A DNA stretch of 64,000 bases from Candidatus Saccharimonadota bacterium (lineage in GTDB: Bacteria > Patescibacteriota > Saccharimonadia > Saccharimonadales > UBA4665): the NCBI GenBank assembly GCA_027365775.1, contig DAHXLX010000002.1:31292-95291 (forward strand). The letters run 5' to 3'. Shown here piece by piece: positions 19,867-28,945 of this stretch. How positions within the stretch are numbered: position 1 is the stretch's first letter; every line of letters starts with the position of its first letter. A program made the position numbers and the translations under genes. A model generated the notes under the pieces. The model worked only from the letters and a program-made list of their open reading frames with translations, had not been told where the DNA came from and did not search any database.

Positions 19867-20672
19867 TGTATATGGACGAATTACTCGGCCCTAAGAAAAG
19901 TCTTGGACAGCACTGGCTAACCGATAGCCGGACGCTCGAATCAATCGCTAATCTGGCGGACATTCAGTCAACTGATACAATACTGGAGATCGGCCCCGGT
20001 TTGGGCTATCTTAGTGAAGTATTACTGCGGCAGGCTGAAAATGTGGTTGCGGTTGAGCTGGACAGCAGTTTAGCGGAATCGATGAATAAAACTTTTGCTA
20101 AACAGTCTAAGTTATCGGTTGTCAATCAGGACATACGCCGCTACGATCTGACGAAATTGCCGAAAAGTTATAAAGTCGTCGCAAACATACCGTACTATCT
20201 CACCAGCTACCTGATCCGTTTATTCAGTCAAACAGCTAATCCGCCGTCTATCGCAGTACTTTTGGTCCAGCGAGAGGTTGCTGAGCGCCTTGCCGCACCT
20301 CCCGGCAAACTATCTCTTTTAGGGGTAACCGCACAAATTTACTGGGACATCAGCTTAGGTCTTATAGTTCCGCCGTCAATGTTTACCCCACCGCCGAAAG
20401 TCAACTCGCAGGTAGTAAAATTATCCCGTAAACCGACTACCAATTTGCCGGCAGGCAGAGAGCGTGAGTTTTTTAAAACCGTCAAAATCGGCTTCAGTCA
20501 AAAGCGAAAGACGTTAGCGAACAGCTTAACTGCCGGCTTTCGCCTGAGTAAAACGGACGTCAATGATCTGATAATAGCTTCCGGCTTAGCCGTTCAGGTT
20601 CGACCGCAACAACTAAGTATCGACGACTGGTTCAAATTAGCTGCGAACATTCAAAAACTACTCGGTAAGTGA
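19866..20672 (+). CDS. rsmA: 16S rRNA dimethyladenosine transferase KsgA/RsmA
   Basis: KKSLGQHWLTD; ILEIGPGLGYLSEVLL; VVANIPYYLTSYLI. Confidence 0.93.
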   Translation: MYMDELLGPKKSLGQHWLTDSRTLESIANLADIQSTDTILEIGPGLGYLSEVLLRQAENVVAVELDSSLAESMNKTFAKQSKLSVVNQDIRRYDLTKLPKSYKVVANIPYYLTSYLIRLFSQTANPPSIAVLLVQREVAERLAAPPGKLSLLGVTAQIYWDISLGLIVPPSMFTPPPKVNSQVVKLSRKPTTNLPAGREREFFKTVKIGFSQKRKTLANSLTAGFRLSKTDVNDLIIASGLAVQVRPQQLSIDDWFKLAANIQKLLGK

Positions 20673-20678
20673 TATAAT
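20673..20678 (+). promoter_or_regulatory. Putative -10 element of the tmRNA promoter
   Basis: TATAAT about 40 bp upstream of the mature tmRNA 5' end. Confidence 0.4.
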
Positions 20679-20715
20679 AGTAACCAGTGCGATGTTTTAA
20701 TTCGCATGTGAAGAC

Positions 20716-21109
20716 GGGGCTGAACTTAGCTCGACGTTGGATTTATAGGTTGGATCAGCGGGTCGCTTGTCAGCGTTATAGGCAAACTACTTTTAAATGC
20801 AACACGCATTAAGAACGCTGTAGCTACTTTACGTGATTCGTTCCGTACTTTGGCTCCAGCACCAGCTTTAGTTTAATCTAGAGCGACGCCTAGCCTGACG
20901 CCAGATAGAGCAAATGGTGTCTTATATTATCTGGTTGCGGCAATTAATCGAAGTCTAGGATTTATTGCTAAAGATATACTAGACTGCAATGGCAGAATGT
21001 TTGATCATTTAGATAACTGTCGTTAAAGATATGCAAAATGATCTATACCCGTAGAAGGTCAACCAGATTAAACCAGCGGACCCGGTTGCAATAACCGGCA
21101 GCTCCACCA
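20716..21109 (+). ncRNA. ssrA: tmRNA (ssrA)
   Basis: 5' GGGGCTG pairs with 3' CAGCTCC-A-CCA as a 7-bp acceptor; adjacent T-stem CCGGT/ACCGG; internal open frame ending ...LAPAPALV-TAA; CCA encoded. Confidence 0.85.
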
Positions 21110-21123
21110 ATTATAGCTACTAT

Positions 21124-21148
21124 AACCTCTGTAAAAAGGAGGTTTTTT
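21124..21148 (+). terminator. Rho-independent terminator of the tmRNA gene
   Basis: AACCTC...GAGGTT stem followed by TTTT, just downstream of ssrA. Confidence 0.75.
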
Positions 21149-21277
21149 AGATTCCGGTAATCTGCTAAACCGCGGCCGACGTTTTCTGATACGATCATTA
21201 GTCATATCCGGACTTTGGTATGGTAACGGTAGTGTATCTTATTATTGTCCAGGCCAGGATTATGAAATAATAAATTT

Positions 21278-21946
21278 ATGCCATCGGAGAAGTTCTCGAC
21301 TACGATAACCAGTTTGGCGCCGGGCACGATTATTAGTTTTGGTGACGCTACCGAGCTGTCGGCCTTTGAAGATTTACTGGTAGCTGAAATAGACCCTAAT
21401 CAGTCGGAGCGGAGCTTAGAGCTATGGGCGGGCAGGGTTGCGCTTAAGGACCTGATAAAGCCGCCAAAATTCAACGGTACAATCAAAGATATCCGTCTTG
21501 AAGTCATGGCCGACGCCGGCAATCGGTTAATGGATGCTCGTGATAGGGGTATTGCTTTTGGGCGTAGTGGCGGCTGGGCAAAACAAAACCTCGACTCATT
21601 AGCACGAACTAATAGCGAAGAGACCAAGGGCTTCTTGTTCACGGCCGTTGCCCACAGCACAGGCAGGGGTAATATCGGGACTATAGGCGCTGAAATGTGG
21701 TATTGGAAAATAAAAGAAACGCCGTTTAGAATAACTTATCAAAGAAAAACCGGAGAAACGGTAGAAAAAGAATATAGGCGGAGTGCCGATCAAGCGAACG
21801 GCGGCATAAGCGTGAGAGGGGTCGTTTCCAAGCCGATAATCATAGAGGCTGTATTTACGGCGTTAGATATCGAAGCTAAAACTATTGGCTTCGAGGTGCT
21901 GAGACGCTCGTTGATGCACCCGATTATCACTCCCATAACTCAATAA
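21278..21946 (+). CDS. Hypothetical protein
   Basis: 222-aa open frame downstream of tmRNA; no recognised family. Confidence 0.6.
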   Translation: MPSEKFSTTITSLAPGTIISFGDATELSAFEDLLVAEIDPNQSERSLELWAGRVALKDLIKPPKFNGTIKDIRLEVMADAGNRLMDARDRGIAFGRSGGWAKQNLDSLARTNSEETKGFLFTAVAHSTGRGNIGTIGAEMWYWKIKETPFRITYQRKTGETVEKEYRRSADQANGGISVRGVVSKPIIIEAVFTALDIEAKTIGFEVLRRSLMHPIITPITQ

Positions 21947-22106
21947 TCCGGTCCCGGGTTTAGCTGAATGTTGAATTTTAGATCTATCTTTTTGGATAGC
22001 CAGCCAAACAAAACTAATATCTAATATATTATTTAGCCTGTGTGATTTCGTTTGGGCAATGCTGTCAGGGTGTTGATTAACAATTCCAGGTTTCTGCTTA
22101 AACATA

Positions 22107-23018
22107 GTGTTGCCTGAATCAGATACGTTTGCGGATCTAGGGAATAATAGTTATGATTTAAAAATGGATGATACTGGCAATAAGCTAACGTCTGTAGACA
22201 ATCCGTCCAGTAGTCAAAACCATAATCGACCCAAGTTTATGCCGTCTCAGGAATTGTTGAACGAATTGAACAACAATCAAGCTAATCCGGTCGGCAATCA
22301 ACCTGTACCAATTGACGCAGCAGCCAACAATACTTCAACTACAACCGACCAAAGTCCTGTACCCGAACCGTCAAATAGCATATATCCCGTTCCTTCCAAA
22401 GGTATCGGCAACTCCCTGGCCTCGCCAGCCCAAACGACTATAGCTAACGATAGCCCGGCTCAACCGAGCCAAAAGAAGACGATTATTGCCAAGTTAATAG
22501 TAGCCTTCGGTATATTAATAACCTTGATTGCCTTATCCGGTCTAATTGTTGGCGTTAGGAGTGCATCGGTGGACATGACTGTCGACAGTGATCTTGTTAT
22601 CGCAAGCTATATTTTATATCTTCTTCTAGGGATAGGCATTATCTTCAAAAAGGAAATTGCCAGACAAATCTATATCATACTGGCAGTTTTGGGTCTTTTA
22701 CTGACAATCTACACTACATACAATTATTTTTCAGTAGGCCGGCATGTCAGTAACGGCTATGCCAACCAGGTGGCCGGCGATAAACAAGCGATAAGTAATT
22801 ATCAACACAATAGCTTGATGAGCTCATCACAAAAACAATCAGTTATTCAGGGTTTGCGGAACCAGTTAAGTCAGGACGAGAAGTATCAGCAGACGTTTAA
22901 TAATACGTACAATAAAGCCCAAAATCATCTGGTATTCATCCTTATCGGCGATTATGCACTGGCTATATTGCCACTTATCTTCCTGACCAGACCAAGTGTA
23001 GTAGAGCAGTTTAATTAG
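22107..23018 (+). CDS. Hypothetical membrane protein (Pro/Asn-rich N-terminus, several TM helices)
   Basis: IIAKLIVAFGILITLIALSGLIVG plus further hydrophobic segments. Confidence 0.6.
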   Translation: MLPESDTFADLGNNSYDLKMDDTGNKLTSVDNPSSSQNHNRPKFMPSQELLNELNNNQANPVGNQPVPIDAAANNTSTTTDQSPVPEPSNSIYPVPSKGIGNSLASPAQTTIANDSPAQPSQKKTIIAKLIVAFGILITLIALSGLIVGVRSASVDMTVDSDLVIASYILYLLLGIGIIFKKEIARQIYIILAVLGLLLTIYTTYNYFSVGRHVSNGYANQVAGDKQAISNYQHNSLMSSSQKQSVIQGLRNQLSQDEKYQQTFNNTYNKAQNHLVFILIGDYALAILPLIFLTRPSVVEQFN

Positions 23019-23030
23019 TCATCGTCGTCA

Positions 23031-23453
23031 ATGCAGTTACCGGCCAAGCAACAACACAAGGAACTCAATCGATTCCTTAAGTACTGGATTGGTGGCGGTA
23101 TCTATTTCTGGCTTGGTTATGGTGTGTTTGCGATCGGCTACAGCGGTTTACACTGGGGCTGGTTTCCGGCAAAAGTATTAGCCGACGCTATTGGCTGGAC
23201 AAGCAATTATCTGGTTCAAAGATTCTGGGCTTTTTCGGACCGGATCCACCTAAGCGAAATAAAACATGTAGGCAGGTATATCACGATCGAAAGTATCGGC
23301 TTCGTACTTGACTACCTGATTATATGGGGACTCAAGTCAATCGGAATCACACCGTATATCGGATTTTTTATTTCCTCAGCTTTTTTTACAGTCTGGAGTT
23401 ACCTATGGTACAAGTACTGGGTGTTTCCGGAAGGTAAGCAAACCGTCCGCTAA
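23031..23453 (+). CDS. GtrA family membrane protein
   Basis: Four hydrophobic segments; FLKYWIGGGIYFWLGYGVF...TSNYLVQRFWAF, GtrA-like. Confidence 0.75.
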   Translation: MQLPAKQQHKELNRFLKYWIGGGIYFWLGYGVFAIGYSGLHWGWFPAKVLADAIGWTSNYLVQRFWAFSDRIHLSEIKHVGRYITIESIGFVLDYLIIWGLKSIGITPYIGFFISSAFFTVWSYLWYKYWVFPEGKQTVR

Positions 23454-23533
23454 CCCGCTTGGTATTATTGTAAAAAATTTTTGCTATTGACCCTTGAGCG
23501 GTGCAAGCATACGCTTAACATTAGGTAGATAAA

Positions 23534-24805
23534 ATGTCGCCATTTGAAAAAGCAAAAACATATGTTACCGGAACGATCCGACACAAAAGCGTAAGCTTAA
23601 GTCAACACGATGTTCAACCGGCCAGAGACTACATTAAAGATTACTGGAGCCATCTTGTTCGCAATCATCCGCACGACCAGGGCAGCTTGATCGGTTTGCC
23701 CCATCCATACTTGGTGCCATCGTATGCCGAGGGCGTGGAATTCGATTATGACGAGCTGTATTATTGGGACAGTTACTTTATGGTCCAGGGATTGTGGGAT
23801 GCCGAGCACAAAGACTTAATCACCGGTATACTAGACGATCTGATCTTCTTGTATAAACGATTCAAGATAATTCCCAACTCGTCACAGTACTATATGACCG
23901 GACGATCACAGCCGCCGTTTTTGACTTCGTTTATCTTTGACGTTTGGAACTATTATCACAAGGACATTAACTGGTTGGCGGAACGGATAGATATTGCCAA
24001 ACAGGAATACGAAACCGTCTGGATGGGTACACGTAAGCCTAATGTCCGTCAGGTTTATCAAGGATTGAGTCGTTACTATGACTACAATTATTTAAACGAT
24101 ATCGCCGAAACTGAAAGCGGTTGGGACATGACCCCGCGTTTTAACCGTAAGGCGCTTAACTATCTGCCGGTCGATTTAAATGCCTTGCTCTATAAGTATG
24201 AAACAGATTTTGCTCGGTATGCCAAGATGACAGGCGACCGCTCGGAGGCGGATAAATGGGATGCTGCCGCCGAAACCAGAAAGCAGACGATGAACAGCCT
24301 GATGTGGGATAAAGCAAAAGGTTTGTTCTACGACTATGACTTTGTCCGCCAAAAACGCGGATCGGTGGCCAGTCTGGCCAGCTATTATCCAATGTGGGCA
24401 GGCATGGTTGACAGCCGACAGGCGGCGCTGTTAGCCCGTTCAATCGGTCGATTTAATAATAAAGGCGGTCTAGCGACAACTGACAGTCTTCCCATAAGCC
24501 AGATGGTATTGGGCAGTTCTCCTACCCAATGGGCCTATCCGAACGGATGGGCACCGCTTCATTTCCTGGTGGTCAAGGGATTGGAGCGCTATGGTTATCA
24601 CGATGAAGCTAAGTCGATCGCCTTGAAATGGATTAAAACCAATCTGAGCTGGTTTAATCAACACCATATTTTTCTTGAGAAATACAATGTGGTATCGCCG
24701 GATAAACCACCGCAGAAAGGTCTGTATCCGTCGCAAACCGGTTTCGGCTGGACAAACGCCGTTTTCGAAAGGTTCTGCCAGGATTACATTGACAATCAAC
24801 TGTAA
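23534..24805 (+). CDS. treA: Trehalase (GH37)
   Basis: PYLVPSYAEGVEFDYDELYYWDSYFMVQGL; ESGWDMTPRF; PVDLNALLYKYE; QWAYPNGWAPLHFL; GFGWTNAVF. Confidence 0.88.
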   Translation: MSPFEKAKTYVTGTIRHKSVSLSQHDVQPARDYIKDYWSHLVRNHPHDQGSLIGLPHPYLVPSYAEGVEFDYDELYYWDSYFMVQGLWDAEHKDLITGILDDLIFLYKRFKIIPNSSQYYMTGRSQPPFLTSFIFDVWNYYHKDINWLAERIDIAKQEYETVWMGTRKPNVRQVYQGLSRYYDYNYLNDIAETESGWDMTPRFNRKALNYLPVDLNALLYKYETDFARYAKMTGDRSEADKWDAAAETRKQTMNSLMWDKAKGLFYDYDFVRQKRGSVASLASYYPMWAGMVDSRQAALLARSIGRFNNKGGLATTDSLPISQMVLGSSPTQWAYPNGWAPLHFLVVKGLERYGYHDEAKSIALKWIKTNLSWFNQHHIFLEKYNVVSPDKPPQKGLYPSQTGFGWTNAVFERFCQDYIDNQL

Positions 24806-24826
24806 GCTATAATTATTGGGATTAGA

Positions 24827-24903
24827 GGGGCTATAGCTCAGTCGGCTAGAGCGCAGCATTCACATTGCTGAGGTCCATGGTTCGAGCCCATGTAGCCCCA
24901 CCA
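24827..24903 (+). tRNA. tRNA-Val (anticodon CAC), CCA encoded
   Basis: GGGGCTA/TAGCCCC acceptor; CAGCA-TTCACAT-TGCTG anticodon arm; GGTTCGAGCCC T-arm. Confidence 0.93.
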
Positions 24904-24929
24904 ATCGGCACAAACGAAAGGAGCTGAGA

Positions 24930-25352
24930 ATGACCGACAGCAATTGTCCGTTCTGCATACTGAACGACCGGGTGTTAAAGGAGAATAAACAGGCGCGGGC
25001 GTTTCTTAGTAATCCCCGTAAAGTACCCGGTCATTTTTTGGTAGTACCGAAGCGGCACATTGAAAAACCGTGGGAACTAACTACCGAAGAGCTCCAAGAC
25101 ATCTTTGAGCTAGTCTTCTTTATCGAACAAAGATTGGTAGATAAATTAGGCCAAGGCGCCGATATCCGTCAAAATTACCGCCCGTACTTGAAACAGGGTC
25201 GAATAAAAGTCGATCATGTCCATTTTCATGTCTATCCCCGTTATAAGGATGATTATTTGGAGCAGGTATCGGAGAAGTATGAAACTGATCTGTTCACCGA
25301 CCTTGATCCTGAGGAAAACGACGACTTCAGCCGGATGTTAAACGATGATTAG
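24930..25352 (+). CDS. HIT family protein
   Basis: CPFCILNDRVLKENKQARAF; KVPGHFLVVPKRH; VDHVHFHVYPR. Confidence 0.85.
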   Translation: MTDSNCPFCILNDRVLKENKQARAFLSNPRKVPGHFLVVPKRHIEKPWELTTEELQDIFELVFFIEQRLVDKLGQGADIRQNYRPYLKQGRIKVDHVHFHVYPRYKDDYLEQVSEKYETDLFTDLDPEENDDFSRMLNDD

Positions 25353-25806
25353 ATTAAGTGCCGGAATTCTATTGTACCGTCGCCGCGGCAAAGACGTTGA
25401 GGTACTGCTGCTGCACCCCGGCGGGCCACTCTGGTCGGCCAAAGACAGTTGGACCATCCCAAAGGGTGAAATTGAACCGGGTGAGGATATTATCTCCGCC
25501 GCTAAACGCGAATTCTATGAGGAAGTCGGCGTCGTGGCGCCGGAAGGCAAATTAACCGACCTCGGCAGCGAGAAACAATCGCCGGTAAAAATTAATCATA
25601 TCTGGGGCCTGGAAGGAGATATCGATATCAGCAAGTTTTCGAGCAATGAGTTCACTATGGAATGGCCGCCGCACTCCGGCAATAAGGCCAGTTTCCCCGA
25701 ATGCGACAAAGCCGGATGGTTCAGTCTGGACGCAGCCGAAAAAAAACTTTTTGCTTCCCAGGCCGGATTTATCCATACTCTTAGACAAAATATTGATAAT
25801 ATATAG
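25345..25806 (+). CDS. NUDIX hydrolase
   Basis: Nudix box-like GEIEPGEDIISAAKREFYEEVGV. Confidence 0.88.
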   Translation: MIRLSAGILLYRRRGKDVEVLLLHPGGPLWSAKDSWTIPKGEIEPGEDIISAAKREFYEEVGVVAPEGKLTDLGSEKQSPVKINHIWGLEGDIDISKFSSNEFTMEWPPHSGNKASFPECDKAGWFSLDAAEKKLFASQAGFIHTLRQNIDNI

Positions 25807-25832
25807 GTTACTAATCACTAAACGGATCGGCC

Positions 25833-27287
25833 TTGCCGCCACCAATGCTTATGACCAAATTCTACGTTACCACTTCTATCCCCTACGTTAATGCTGATCC
25901 GCATATCGGTTTCGCTATGGAACTAATATATGCGGACGTGTTAGCCAGAACGGCGCGTGCCCGTGGCGACGAAGTGATATTCTCGACCGGTACTGACGAG
26001 CACGGCGGAAAAATTGCCGAAAAAGCCAGAGAAAATAATGTCGATGTCAAAACTTATGTCGATAATGTGTCCAGCCACTTCCGAGAGTTAACCAAAGCGT
26101 TGGCTATCAGCAATAACCGTTTCATCAGGACGACCGATACCGGTCACGAACAACGGGCTGCATTGATCTGGAAAAACTTAAAAAAAGATATTTACAAAAG
26201 TAAGTACCAGGGTTGGTATTGTACCGGTGACGAAGCTTTCTTTACTGAAACCGAAGTGAAGGCGAATAACGGTGTTTGTCCGGCGCATAATCGGCCATAT
26301 GAAAAAATAGAGGAGGAAAACTACTTCTTCAAACTGAGTGCCTACAACGAACAGATAAGACAAGCCATTGAATCGGATGGCTTCCGTATCGTTCCTGAAA
26401 CCCGCAAAAACGAGATCCTGTCAACCTTAGAACAGGGACTGGAAGACATTTCAATCAGTCGTCCGAAGGATAAGATTGGCTGGGGCATACCCGTTCCAGG
26501 CGATAAATCTCAGGTAATGTATGTCTGGTTCGAGGCGCTGATGAATTACATAACGGTGCTTGGCTACCCTGAACATGATGATTTTAAACAATACTGGCCG
26601 GCTGATGTCCAGGTGATTGGTAAGGATATACTCCGATTTCACGCTGCAATTTGGCCGGCGATGTTATTGTCTTTAGATTTACCGCTGCCTAAACTGCTTT
26701 ATGTCCATGGTTTTGTGACTGCAGACGGTAAAAAGATGAGCAAATCTTTGGGCAATGTAATCGACCCGTTCGCAGTGGTTAAGGAGTACGGTGTCGACGC
26801 CTTCCGCTATTACATGCTTCGTCACATCCCGAGCTACGATGACGGGGATTTTAATTGGCAGCATCTGAACGATGCGTACAACGCTGAATTAGCCAACGAA
26901 CTAGGTAATCTGGTGCAACGTTCGATAGCTATGACAATCCGTTATGTTGACGGCAAACTAAGCGATGTACCGCCGGCGCAACACGATATAAGCGCCTATA
27001 ACGCGGCGCTTACTGAATGCAAATTTGACCGGGCCCTGGATGCGGTCTGGGACCAGATCCGTGGTTTAAACCAGTATATTGACGAGGAGAAACCATGGGA
27101 GGTGGCTAAAACGACAGACCGGGATCATTTAAAAGAAATACTTGCCTACCTGATCAGCAGCATTAACGAAATTGCCGATTTACTGATGCCGTTTTTGCCG
27201 GCCAGTGCCAGTAAAATCAAACAGTCGTTAAATGGCGAGACGGTAACAGCGATCGAGGGTACGCTGTTTCCCAAACGCGAAGACTGA
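25833..27287 (+). CDS. metG: Methionyl-tRNA synthetase
   Basis: TTSIPYVNADPHIGFAMELIYADVLAR; FSTGTDEHGGKI; KMSKSLGNVIDP. Confidence 0.95.
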   Translation: MPPPMLMTKFYVTTSIPYVNADPHIGFAMELIYADVLARTARARGDEVIFSTGTDEHGGKIAEKARENNVDVKTYVDNVSSHFRELTKALAISNNRFIRTTDTGHEQRAALIWKNLKKDIYKSKYQGWYCTGDEAFFTETEVKANNGVCPAHNRPYEKIEEENYFFKLSAYNEQIRQAIESDGFRIVPETRKNEILSTLEQGLEDISISRPKDKIGWGIPVPGDKSQVMYVWFEALMNYITVLGYPEHDDFKQYWPADVQVIGKDILRFHAAIWPAMLLSLDLPLPKLLYVHGFVTADGKKMSKSLGNVIDPFAVVKEYGVDAFRYYMLRHIPSYDDGDFNWQHLNDAYNAELANELGNLVQRSIAMTIRYVDGKLSDVPPAQHDISAYNAALTECKFDRALDAVWDQIRGLNQYIDEEKPWEVAKTTDRDHLKEILAYLISSINEIADLLMPFLPASASKIKQSLNGETVTAIEGTLFPKRED

Positions 27288-27293
27288 TCCGAG

Positions 27294-28106
27294 ATGGAAC
27301 TTGTCGACACCCACTGTCATATCCAATCGATTGGTGACGATACCGGTGAATACCATACCCGTGAACTATGGCGGAAATTGGACGCTGACTTAAATAATGT
27401 TATAGTCGGCGCAAACTCCGCATCGGTGACATCACTTATATGTGTTGGCTGCGATCCAATCGACAGCCGCTTGGCAATTAGTTGTGCCCACGACCGCGTC
27501 GGCTGTTATGCGTCGATAGGTATTCACCCACATGAAGCAAAGCGGTTCGTGGACAACGAACCGGCAAAAACCAGTTTTGCCGATTTGATCAATTCCGATA
27601 AAGTTGTCGCCGTCGGCGAATGCGGTCTGGATTACTACTATAACCATTCAAGAGCAGATGACCAGGCGTCTATACTGCGTTTTCAGCTTGATTTGGCGGC
27701 TGAAACCGGCCTGCCGGTAATCTTCCATGTCCGGCAGGCATTCGCGGATTTCTGGCCAATATTTGATAGTTACAAGGGCAAACTAACAGGAGTTTTACAC
27801 AGTTTTACAGATAGTCAAGATACACTTCAGGCGGCACTTGACCGTGGGCTGTTCATTGGCGTGAATGGAATTGTTACTTTTGCCAAGGATCCGCACCAAC
27901 TATCGATGTACACATCGATTCCCTTGAATCAATTACTGCTTGAAACCGACGCCCCATATTTGACTCCGGTGCCTTATCGTGGTAATATAAATGAACCAAA
28001 ACACATACTGACGATAGCCGAGTTTCTGGCTGATCTAAGGGGTAATGAAGTTGAGGCAATAGCTAAAGCCAGCACGGCTAATGCGAAGTTGCTGTTTGGT
28101 CTATAA
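27294..28106 (+). CDS. tatD: TatD family DNase
   Basis: LVDTHCHIQS; SIGIHPHEAK; VGECGLDYYY; LLETDAPYLTPVPYRG. Confidence 0.93.
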   Translation: MELVDTHCHIQSIGDDTGEYHTRELWRKLDADLNNVIVGANSASVTSLICVGCDPIDSRLAISCAHDRVGCYASIGIHPHEAKRFVDNEPAKTSFADLINSDKVVAVGECGLDYYYNHSRADDQASILRFQLDLAAETGLPVIFHVRQAFADFWPIFDSYKGKLTGVLHSFTDSQDTLQAALDRGLFIGVNGIVTFAKDPHQLSMYTSIPLNQLLLETDAPYLTPVPYRGNINEPKHILTIAEFLADLRGNEVEAIAKASTANAKLLFGL

Positions 28107-28125
28107 TAGGTATTTGGTGTTACTT

Positions 28126-28551
28126 ATGACGAGAAATTCAGACTATAGTCTAGAGAAGTTAAAGACCGGGAGACGCGAACGTATACCGGCCAGGATAGCT
28201 ATCGTGGATGCTGCCGTGAGGCAAAGCTTACGTGCTGCTCAGGCCGAATGGATGGCTCGGCTGCCGATGGATTACGGCCAACTTCAGCGAGGTAAGGTTA
28301 TGGATGCAGCATCCGGATTTGCTGCAAGCCGGCCAGGCGAACAACCGGCCGAAGCCATGGAATCAGTCAAGCCGGTATCCGAGTCAAAAGCTTCGGTTAC
28401 GGCAATACGGCCAGATATTGAATCGATGATTAATGATGACGGTACTACTGCTTTGGAACAGGCTGACCAGCGGCTAAATGATTTAGACAAAGCACGTAAG
28501 GCAGTAAACGACGCATATGAGAATCAGCAAAGCTCTGAGAAAGCAGCGTAA
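28126..28551 (+). CDS. Hypothetical protein
   Basis: Open frame; ATG 28126 preferred over the ORF-track 28081, which overlaps tatD. Confidence 0.55.
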   Translation: MTRNSDYSLEKLKTGRRERIPARIAIVDAAVRQSLRAAQAEWMARLPMDYGQLQRGKVMDAASGFAASRPGEQPAEAMESVKPVSESKASVTAIRPDIESMINDDGTTALEQADQRLNDLDKARKAVNDAYENQQSSEKAA

Positions 28552-28556
28552 TTCAA

Positions 28557-28931
28557 GTGGCCTCGATGTTTAATCACATTAAGAAGGTTTTAAGCGTTCC
28601 GGCTGATGAGCAGGAGATTGATAAAGACATAATTCACTTTGAAGCCAAGATCGGTGGCGGTCTGTTTGGTCCGGTGCCGCCCAGGCATCGTCGGGAATTT
28701 TTTTGCCTGGATGAGAACACCTGGGTTTGGCATGAGGAATGGACCGATAATTTAGGCCGACGGCAAAGTGTAACCACCCGTTACGATGTTCGGCCGCATG
28801 GTATATTTAAGATCCAAGGCAATATGCCGCACCGGCGTCTGAGCGACCAGGAGTTGCAGAACTTTTATCAGGCAGTTAGTTTATATGGCAAGAAGGTCAT
28901 ACCCGCATTGCAACGCCTGGTGGATGTCTAG
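28557..28931 (+). CDS. Conserved-looking hypothetical protein
   Basis: Open frame in the operon; HFEAKIGGGLFGPVPPRHRREFFCLDENTWVWHEEW. Confidence 0.65.
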   Translation: MASMFNHIKKVLSVPADEQEIDKDIIHFEAKIGGGLFGPVPPRHRREFFCLDENTWVWHEEWTDNLGRRQSVTTRYDVRPHGIFKIQGNMPHRRLSDQELQNFYQAVSLYGKKVIPALQRLVDV

Positions 28932-28945
28932 ACGCCATCTTAACT

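Noticed and set aside
28081-28125. ORF-track start at 28081 for the gene after tatD
   Set aside because: It would overlap the end of tatD; ATG 28126 fits better.
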